NCBI GenBank assembly: GCA_016935885.1
Contig: JAFGQA010000199.1
Coordinates: 1-19,992 of the forward strand
Source: Phycisphaerae bacterium
GTDB taxonomy: Bacteria; Planctomycetota; Phycisphaerae; UBA1845; UTPLA1
Reading direction: 5' to 3'
DNA: 19,992 bases
A program made the translations under genes and the position numbers. The number at the start of each line of letters is the position of its first letter. Position 1 is the stretch's first letter. The notes under the pieces were generated by a model, which had not been told where the DNA came from, searched no databases, and was given only the letters and a program-made list of their open reading frames with translations. Below are positions 14,460 through 19,992 of the stretch, piece after piece.

Positions 14460-16043
14460 ATGAAAGCGCTGCCACTGTTTGTGTTGGGGGTGGCTTTCGC
14501 CGCCACAACCACCACGTCCGGCCAGGACGTCTATCACAGCACGCCCGACTGGGTTTCCACGGACACGGAGGTGAGTACGGGCGCCGCCCTGGTCGATCTA
14601 GATCGTGACGGCTGGCTCGATCTCGTCGTGGCCAACGGAAACGATATGGCCGTTCAGCACTTGGCTGTCTATTACAACCAAGGTGACGGCACCTTCCCGC
14701 CCATGCCCGATTGGCAATCCACCGACACTGCCTACAACGGCCACCTCGACGTAGCCGACGTGAACGGCGACGGCTGGGCCGACGTAGCAGTCGCCCACCT
14801 CGGGAATTCGAGCACGTTCCAGCCGATTGCCCGCGTGTACCTGAACAACGGCGGGACCCTCTCGTCGCTGCCCGACTGGACGTCTGACGTTGACGGGAAC
14901 GCGTTTGGCATCGCCTTCGGTGATGTCAACAGGGATGGCCGACCGGACCTGGCCGTCGGCACAGGATGGGCCTACACGCCGCAGCACGCCTACCCGACCT
15001 ATGTATACCTCAACGTCGGCGGCTCCCTCGAAGCCACCGCGAGTTGGGAATCGGACGACACGTACCACTATCAGGGCGTTTTGTGGGTGGACGCCGATGA
15101 TGACGGCCGGCTCGATCTCGTCGGAGCGGCCAGCCGGACCACGACGCGGATGTACGTGAACCTGGGCAGCGCACTCGAAACCACCGCCTCCTGGAGCACC
15201 AACATCGGCAACCAGGACAGCATCATGGCCACGGCCGGCGACGTGAACGGCGACGGCCTGCGCGACCTGTTTCTTACCGATAACACCCAGCTCAGTGGTA
15301 GCGGTCTGTTTCGGCAGTATGATGGGCTTGTCGGCGGCCTGTTCTCGACGACCTACTCATGGAGCTACTACGACGGATACGGCTCCGCCGTCGCTTTGGC
15401 CGACGTCAACGCCGATGGTCTGCTCGACCTGTCCACCGGTGCCTGGTGGGATCACGCGCGCGTTTTCTTCAACGATGGCAGCGGGTTCGGCTCGTCGCCC
15501 GATTGGTCGTCCGGCGGCACGAGCGTCGTCGAGAAGATCGTCTTCGGCGACGTCGACAAGAACGGCCTCCGCCCGATCGTCGAGATGCTCACACCCGATG
15601 GCAGCCGGCAACTGTTCTACTTGGCGCGTCAGCCGATTCAGGAGATCACGTCTGTCCAACTCGATGGCGGCGTGCTGCAGCCGACGGACTACACGTTCAG
15701 CCGCGAGCACGGTTGGATCAGCGTCGCTGCGGCCCCGACGTATGAATTGCGGATCGCGTACACCTACTCCAGCAAGCTCGACATGGCCGTCTCCAATTGG
15801 GACAATACCGAGGGCAACTACCTGTACTACAATCAACTGGTCGTTCCGGGCGATGCAAACTGCGACGGCGTCCTTGATGAACTGGACATCGCCCCGTTCG
15901 TCCTGCTGCTGATTGACCGCCCGGCCTACGACGCGCAATACCCGGACTGCGACGCCGACACGTTCTGCGACATGGACGACAACGGCACGCTGAACGGAGG
16001 CGATATTCAGGAGTTCGTCAACTCGCTGTTGGACGCCGAGTGA
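14460..16043 (+). CDS. Secreted FG-GAP (VCBS-like) beta-propeller protein with dockerin-like end
   Basis: Predicted 527-residue exported protein. The ATG at 14460 has AAGGAG 8 nt upstream, and a signal peptide follows (MKALPLFVLGVAFAATTTTSG, mature from about Gln22). Seven calcium-loop FG-GAP repeats are seen: DLDRDGWLDL (about 46), DVNGDGWADV (100), DVNRDGRPDL (155), DADDDGRLDL (211), DVNGDGLRDL (261), DVNADGLLDL (315) and a degenerate DVDKNGLRPI (364). They predict a seven-bladed integrin-like propeller. Residues about 463-527 form a dockerin-like pair of calcium loops, GDANCDGVLDELDIAPFV and DMDDNGTLNGGDIQEFV, of the kind common at the C-terminus of planctomycete extracellular proteins. 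Cohesin partners are not in the window. The role is probably extracellular binding or structure; no catalytic motif is seen. Confidence 0.88.
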   Translation: MKALPLFVLGVAFAATTTTSGQDVYHSTPDWVSTDTEVSTGAALVDLDRDGWLDLVVANGNDMAVQHLAVYYNQGDGTFPPMPDWQSTDTAYNGHLDVADVNGDGWADVAVAHLGNSSTFQPIARVYLNNGGTLSSLPDWTSDVDGNAFGIAFGDVNRDGRPDLAVGTGWAYTPQHAYPTYVYLNVGGSLEATASWESDDTYHYQGVLWVDADDDGRLDLVGAASRTTTRMYVNLGSALETTASWSTNIGNQDSIMATAGDVNGDGLRDLFLTDNTQLSGSGLFRQYDGLVGGLFSTTYSWSYYDGYGSAVALADVNADGLLDLSTGAWWDHARVFFNDGSGFGSSPDWSSGGTSVVEKIVFGDVDKNGLRPIVEMLTPDGSRQLFYLARQPIQEITSVQLDGGVLQPTDYTFSREHGWISVAAAPTYELRIAYTYSSKLDMAVSNWDNTEGNYLYYNQLVVPGDANCDGVLDELDIAPFVLLLIDRPAYDAQYPDCDADTFCDMDDNGTLNGGDIQEFVNSLLDAE

Positions 16044-16107
16044 TCGCGAGCATCCACTCGCTTGTACGGTATCGCCGGATCGTTCTCGAAAAGGGCAAAA
16101 AACGAGC

Positions 16108-16431
16108 TCAGTCGTCCGACTCGATCGTGACGGTTAGGCCTCGCGATTCGAACTGCTCGACGTACAACTCGGCGCGTTCCTTGTGAGTCACGAGCAGCAG
16201 AGAGCACCCAGTGGTGTGCGCTTCGAGTGTCTTCTTGATGGCGTCCCGGCCGTTCAACGGTGTGAGCATGACGATCGACCGGACGACGTGTTCGATGTCG
16301 TTCACGTCATCGTTGTGCAGGATGACCCTGAACATCGGCAACAGGCGAGGCCTCGCCGTGTCCGGCAACACGGCAGTCGAATCCACCGTTCGCGGTTTGG
16401 CGTGGGCGTTCTTCTGGCCATCGGCGGACAT
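16108..16431 (-). CDS. clpS: ClpS, Clp protease N-degron adaptor
   Basis: Predicted 107-residue ClpS, which delivers proteins with bulky N-terminal residues to the ClpA/ClpC-ClpP protease. The ATG at 16431 has the strongest ribosome binding site in the window (AAAGGAGG, complement of 16438-16445, 6 nt away). The first 33 residues are a polar, flexible arm. The core starts FRVILHNDDVNDIEHVV: Asn40, Asp41 and Asp42 match the E. coli N-degron-binding Asn34, Asp35, Asp36, and His72 matches His66. The position of the gatekeeper Met40 is Ile46, which may alter selectivity for beta-branched residues. No clpA or clpC gene is adjacent. The gene converges with the FG-GAP gene and diverges from DUF58. 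Confidence 0.9.
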   Translation of the reverse strand: MSADGQKNAHAKPRTVDSTAVLPDTARPRLLPMFRVILHNDDVNDIEHVVRSIVMLTPLNGRDAIKKTLEAHTTGCSLLLVTHKERAELYVEQFESRGLTVTIESDD

Positions 16432-16560
16432 GGCCCGCCTCCTTTGTAGCATGACGCTTCGCGCGCAAGCGCGCGCCTTGGATCGACGGTGGCGCACACG
16501 TCTCACACGCGGCAACACCGCCGGGACTACGAGGCCACGAGGGTCCTCGGACACACCTCA

Positions 16561-16590
16561 AGTATAGCCCCCGAGGGTTCACCGGGGCAA
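16561..16590 (-). promoter_or_regulatory. Candidate sigma70 promoter for clpS
   Basis: On the minus strand TTGCCC (16590-16585), an 18-bp spacer, then TATACT (16566-16561). The predicted start near 16554 would give a leader of about 120 nt, longer than usual, so a second nearer promoter is possible. Confidence 0.45.
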
Positions 16591-16617
16591 CCCAAACGCT
16601 GGCCCACGACCTGCGCG

Positions 16618-16759
16618 GGGTCCATGACACCTCCGGCGTCATTCTATTCTGGGTGCCACGGGCGGCTTGTCCGCCCGTGCAGTCCCTTCGGTGGGCGCAG
16701 GAGGCATACACACTGGCAGGCGAGCTGCCAATGGCACCCGCCCAAACTGTCACGGACCC
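16618..16759 (+). mobile_element. MITE-like element, copy B, with target-site duplication
   Basis: A 142-bp non-coding element with ends GGGTCCATGACA (16618-16629) and TGTCACGGACCC (16748-16759), a 12-bp terminal inverted repeat with one mismatch. It contains the perfect hairpin CACGGGCGG/CCGCCCGTG (16657-16665/16671-16679, 5-nt loop) and TGGCAG-GCGAG-CTGCCA. ACCTGCGC is found on both sides: 16609-16616, one base before the left end, and 16760-16767, touching the right end. Counting the extra base gives 9 bp with one mismatch. This is what transposition would leave. The element has no open frame of its own, so it would need a transposase acting in trans. Its family is unknown. Confidence 0.75.
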
Positions 16760-16784
16760 ACCTGCGCCGACAGCGATCCCGCTG

Positions 16785-16790
16785 TATAAT
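16785..16790 (+). promoter_or_regulatory. Consensus -10 hexamer upstream of the DUF58-BatA operon
   Basis: TATAAT, a perfect -10 match, stands 100 bp before the DUF58 start and only 25 bp beyond the right end of the MITE. The -35 position (around 16762-16767, CTGCGC) is poor and falls in the target duplication. The element or its insertion may have changed the promoter. Confidence 0.35.
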
Positions 16791-16889
16791 CAGGACGGGT
16801 CTCGGTCGGGCAAAGTGGGGCGGCCGAACAGGATCGCTTGGCAGCTCCGAGCTGGCCGGCTTGGACATCTGACATCAGGGACAGATCGC

Positions 16890-17807
16890 ATGGCGGAAAT
16901 CGTCGCCCCACAACAGCCGTCCCGGTCCTCCGAAGACCTGCTGGATCCCGATTTCATGACGCGGTTGGAGCAATTGGAGATCATCTCTCGCAAGATCCAC
17001 GCGAGCCGGCAGAAGGGCGAGCGCAGGTCCAAACGCCGTGGCGAATCGGCCGAGTTCGCTGACTATCGCAACTATGTCGTCGGCGACGACATCCGCCACA
17101 TCGATTGGAACATCTACGCCAGACTGGACAAGCTGTTCCTCAAGCTGTTCCTCGAGGAGGAGGAGTTGAACGTCTCCGTCCTGCTCGACGTCTCCAAGTC
17201 CATGGACTACGGCGACCCGTCCAAGGCCCTGTACGCCAGACGCGTTGCCGCGGCGGTAGCCTACATCGGCCTGTGCCATTACGACCGCGTGAATCTGTAC
17301 GCGTACAATGACCGGCTCGTCGGCCGGATGGACGGCCTGCGCAGCCGCCGGATGATGTCCCGAGCCGTGAGGTTCCTCCGGGACCTCGACCCGGACGGCA
17401 AAAGCCACTTCACGGCGGCCGCCAAGCAGTTTGCCCAACGGCACACACAGAGGGGCGTCGTCCTTGTCCTGTCGGATTTCCTGGACAAGGGCGGATTCGA
17501 GGGCGGCATGCGTTATCTCCTCGGCCGGCAGTTGGACATCTACGCCCTGCAGATCCTCAGTCCGCAGGAGTTGGACCCGGACCTCGCCGGTGATCTGAAG
17601 CTGGTGGACTGCGAAGACGATGACGCCGCCGAGGTCACCGTCAGCAAGCTCCTGCTGAACCAATACAAGGCCACCCTTCAGGCGTATTGCGAGTCCGTGC
17701 GCGACTACTGCAACCGGCGCGGGATGGTGTATCTGATGACGCCGACGAGTCAACCTTTTGAGACGCTGGTCTTGAACTACCTGCGCCAGCGGGGGTTGGT
17801 GCGATGA
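16890..17807 (+). CDS. DUF58 / von Willebrand A-like protein
   Basis: Predicted 305-residue cytoplasmic DUF58 protein. The ATG at 16890 has AGGGA about 8 nt upstream; an alternative frame upstream runs through the MITE and is rejected. The DUF58 signature GDDIRHIDWNIYARLDKLFLKLF (residues about 65-87) is well kept. The following VWA-like core has LLDVSKSM (Asp100, Ser102, Ser104), a DxSxS metal-ion-dependent adhesion motif, and LVLSDFLDKGG further on. It overlaps the next gene by 4 bp (ATGA). DUF58 proteins usually sit with a MoxR-type AAA+ ATPase and BatA/BatB in envelope-stress or protein-complex assembly loci. Only the BatA-like partner is here, since the upstream gene is clpS on the other strand. 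Confidence 0.92.
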   Translation: MAEIVAPQQPSRSSEDLLDPDFMTRLEQLEIISRKIHASRQKGERRSKRRGESAEFADYRNYVVGDDIRHIDWNIYARLDKLFLKLFLEEEELNVSVLLDVSKSMDYGDPSKALYARRVAAAVAYIGLCHYDRVNLYAYNDRLVGRMDGLRSRRMMSRAVRFLRDLDPDGKSHFTAAAKQFAQRHTQRGVVLVLSDFLDKGGFEGGMRYLLGRQLDIYALQILSPQELDPDLAGDLKLVDCEDDDAAEVTVSKLLLNQYKATLQAYCESVRDYCNRRGMVYLMTPTSQPFETLVLNYLRQRGLVR

Positions 17808-19816
17808 GCCTGCTTTCCTGGCCGGTCGCCCTGGCGTTTGCCGGGATCTCCGTTCCGCTGCTCTTGTTGTTGTACTTCCTGAAACTGCGGCGACAGGAGC
17901 GGAAGGTCTCCTCCACGCTGCTGTGGAAGAGGGCCGTCCACGATTTGCAGGTCAATGCCCCGTTTCAAAGGCTGCGCAAGAACCTCCTCTTGTTTCTCCA
18001 GTTGTTGATTCTCGCGGCCGTGTTGTTCGCCATCGCCAATCCCGTGGCGAATTTCATGAGGCGCCCGGAGGAAAATCTCGTCCTGCTCGTGGACCGGTCG
18101 GGCTCGATGAAGACCATCGAGGCCGACGGCCGCACGCGCCTCGATCACGCCAAGGACGCCGCGATGGAGCGCGTGTCGAATCTTCCCAACGACGCCCGGG
18201 CGATGGTCATCAGCTTCGCCGACCGTGCCAACGTCGTGTGCAGCTTCACGGACAACGAGAGCCGTCTGAAGCAACTGATCGAGCAGATCGAGCCAACCGA
18301 TGCCGTCAGCCGGATCGGCGAAGCCCTGCAACTGGCCGTTGCCTATTCGACTCAATTCATCGAGGAGACCGGCGTCGGCGTGCCCCAAACGGCACTCCAG
18401 GGGGATGCCGACATCGAGCTGTTCAGCGACGGCCGCATCGCCGACGTCGATGAGGAGTACGTCACGCGCGGCGAGATGCGCTACTACCGCATCGGTGCGG
18501 CAGACGACAATGTCGGCATCGTCGCGTTCGGAGTCCGGCGCGACTACGAACGTCCCGGCATGCTCTCTGCCTTCGCGCAGGTCGAGAACTTCGGCCCCAG
18601 GCCGGTCACGTTGGATCTCTCACTCCTGGTCAACGGAAATCGCTTGCCCGGGGCGGGCTCCGTCCAGGAGGTGACACTCGGGCCCGCCACCGCCCTCACA
18701 ACGCGGCCGAGCGATCCCGCCCTGCCGACCAAGGCGGCCGGCCAACCCTCCAGCCAGAAGGTCGTCTTCGAGTTCCTCCACGAAGCCGGCGGCATCATCG
18801 AGGTCAGGCTCCACCGAGAAGACGCCTTGATGATCGACAACTCGGCCACCGCGCCGATCGATCCCCCCAGGCAAGTACGGACCCTCGTCGTCTCGGACCG
18901 CGAGCGTGTGGCGGCGCTGCTCCTCCGCGGCCTGACGAGTATCGGCGTGGAGGACATCGTGTCCATCAGCGGCGCGGACTACGAGAACGCCGCTGACGGG
19001 GATCTTATCATCGAAGGGCGGTCCGCGTTTGACCTCGTCATCCTTGACAACCACGAGACGGGCCGGCTGCCACCGGGCAACTACCTCTTCTTCGGCGGAC
19101 TTCCCGCGATCGAAGGCGTCGCCCGTGGCGACGAGATCGCGCGGGAGCCGTTGGTCATGTGGCAGGAGAATCACCCGCTGATCCGAAACGTTCCCTTCGA
19201 GAACGTCTACGTCGCGCAGTGGGCGGGACTGACGCTGCCCGGCCACGCCCAGGCGCTGGTCGAAGGCGAAGACTCGACCGTCGTGGCCCTCATCACCGAT
19301 CCGGGTCACAACTATATCATCTTCGCCTTCGACCTCCTGGATTCCGACTTCCTGTGGGAGCCGGCCTATTTGATGTTCCTACAGAACACGGTGATGTTCT
19401 TCGCCGGCTCGGGACTGATGGACACGCGACATCTTGTCTCGCCAGGTGAGACGTTGACCATCCAAGTGCCTCCCGGCGCCCAGACGCTCCGGATCACCAG
19501 GCCTGGCGGGACCATCGAGAAGCTTGACGTCGTCGGCCGCCACACCCTCACCTATGCCCGTACGCACGATACAGGCATCTACCGGGCCGCTTTCGATGAC
19601 CCGGCGAAGACGAAGGAGGTCTTCGCCGCCAACATCCTGGATTCGACAGAATCACTCATCGCCCCGAACGCCAATTTGAGCATCGGCGGCATCGCCCACG
19701 AGGCCTATGCGGGCGAGACAAAGGTCAACGAACCGCTGTGGCCCCACCTCGCCGCGGGAGCACTGCTCATCCTGTTAGTGGAGTGGTGGGTCTACAACCG
19801 TCGGGTGATGGTCTAG
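17804..19816 (+). CDS. BatA-like membrane protein with VWA domain
   Basis: Predicted 670-residue inner-membrane protein translated by coupling to DUF58 (start codon inside the ATGA overlap). Residues 1-85 form the BatA N-terminal domain: a membrane helix (about 7-26), the basic KLRRQERK, TLLWKRAVHDLQVNAPFQRLRKN, and a second helix (61-79). The VWA domain has MIDAS LLVDRSGSM (Asp97, Ser99, Ser101). Residues about 220-640 are beta-rich regions of unclear fold, including a stretch like the glutamine-amidotransferase-like segment of long BatA proteins (VRTLVVSD, DLVILDNHETG, NYLFFGG). A last helix (about 648-664) ends at YNRRVMV. The long form is typical of planctomycetes and related bacteria. 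The gene is probably monocistronic with DUF58. Confidence 0.9.
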   Translation: MSLLSWPVALAFAGISVPLLLLLYFLKLRRQERKVSSTLLWKRAVHDLQVNAPFQRLRKNLLLFLQLLILAAVLFAIANPVANFMRRPEENLVLLVDRSGSMKTIEADGRTRLDHAKDAAMERVSNLPNDARAMVISFADRANVVCSFTDNESRLKQLIEQIEPTDAVSRIGEALQLAVAYSTQFIEETGVGVPQTALQGDADIELFSDGRIADVDEEYVTRGEMRYYRIGAADDNVGIVAFGVRRDYERPGMLSAFAQVENFGPRPVTLDLSLLVNGNRLPGAGSVQEVTLGPATALTTRPSDPALPTKAAGQPSSQKVVFEFLHEAGGIIEVRLHREDALMIDNSATAPIDPPRQVRTLVVSDRERVAALLLRGLTSIGVEDIVSISGADYENAADGDLIIEGRSAFDLVILDNHETGRLPPGNYLFFGGLPAIEGVARGDEIAREPLVMWQENHPLIRNVPFENVYVAQWAGLTLPGHAQALVEGEDSTVVALITDPGHNYIIFAFDLLDSDFLWEPAYLMFLQNTVMFFAGSGLMDTRHLVSPGETLTIQVPPGAQTLRITRPGGTIEKLDVVGRHTLTYARTHDTGIYRAAFDDPAKTKEVFAANILDSTESLIAPNANLSIGGIAHEAYAGETKVNEPLWPHLAAGALLILLVEWWVYNRRVMV

Positions 19817-19992
19817 GCAAGACTACGCTGAATTGCACACCGTGCAGCCAAAGTAAATTAAACTGACCGGTTCTTGTGAAGACGAGCCACGGGCGAAGCA
19901 CGTGTTTACAGCAGTTTAAGCTTGAGATTGCCTATGCCGCCGACGCCGATCGGAACCGCGACCGTGAGGGAGCGGTCAGCGTTCACCCTTGA
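19817..19992. other. Terminal spacer with possible minus-strand gene end
   Basis: GACGAGCCACGGG (19881-19893) is a head of the palindrome family seen at 12246-12318. On the minus strand a frame is open from the window edge to a TAA at 19908-19906 (28 codons, ending LKLKLL). It could be the C-terminus of a gene lying to the right, but has no diagnostic motif. Confidence 0.25.

Noticed and set aside
16044..16107. Bidirectional terminator between the FG-GAP gene and clpS.
   Set aside because: There is a T-run in the clpS direction (complement of AAAAAA near 16097-16102) but the only stem is a 4-bp CTCG/CGAG pair, too weak to call.
19906..19992. Minus-strand gene end.
   Set aside because: Only 28 codons are visible before the window edge; it is left as a possibility in the spacer entry, not called as a gene.

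Overview
This 20 kb window is GC-rich bacterial chromosome, most likely from an uncultured or little-studied planctomycete (Phycisphaerae-like). The pointers are a C25 gingipain-type protease with a Cys-containing C-terminal sorting tail, a PEP-CTERM protein, an FG-GAP protein ending in a planctomycete-style dockerin (GDANCDG...), a collagen-like/S74 surface lipoprotein, a planctomycete-type BatA/DUF58 pair, and intergenic regions full of palindromic repeats. The lineage is inferred from gene style; no rRNA or tRNA gene was seen.

Layout. 285-2522 (-): secreted C25 cysteine protease. 3147-4019 (+): protein-L-isoaspartate methyltransferase carrying an N-terminal export/lipoprotein signal. 4284-5930 (+): lipoprotein with collagen-like GXX repeats, a YadA-like head, an S74 chaperone-like domain and a coiled coil. 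5931-6668: hairpin-rich spacer. 6669-7268 (+): PEP-CTERM protein. 7479-9200 (-): DNA polymerase X with PHP domain. 9324-10814 (-): GT-C-type membrane glycosyltransferase interrupted in frame by a hairpin-repeat array. 11019-12143 (+): 6-phosphofructokinase. 12547-12717 (+): small Flp-type pilin. 12815-14161 (-): AGXT2-like class III aminotransferase. 14460-16043 (+): FG-GAP/dockerin secreted protein. 16108-16431 (-): ClpS. 16890-17807 and 17804-19816 (+): overlapping DUF58 and BatA-like VWA genes.

Most genes are monocistronic and functionally unrelated (housekeeping metabolism, DNA repair, secreted or surface proteins). The only clear operon is DUF58-BatA. Five of the products are predicted to be exported or anchored, so envelope and surface biology is the main theme.

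The most unusual content is non-coding. There is a MITE-like element family with 12-bp terminal inverted repeats, two full copies and one half copy, one of them flanked by an apparent 8-9 bp target duplication. There is a pair of 93-bp units built from mutually inverted hairpins. An array of hairpins, most with 3-nt loops, lies inside a coding sequence. Three different heptanucleotide tandem arrays surround the glycosyltransferase gene. None of these is explained by the protein-coding genes.
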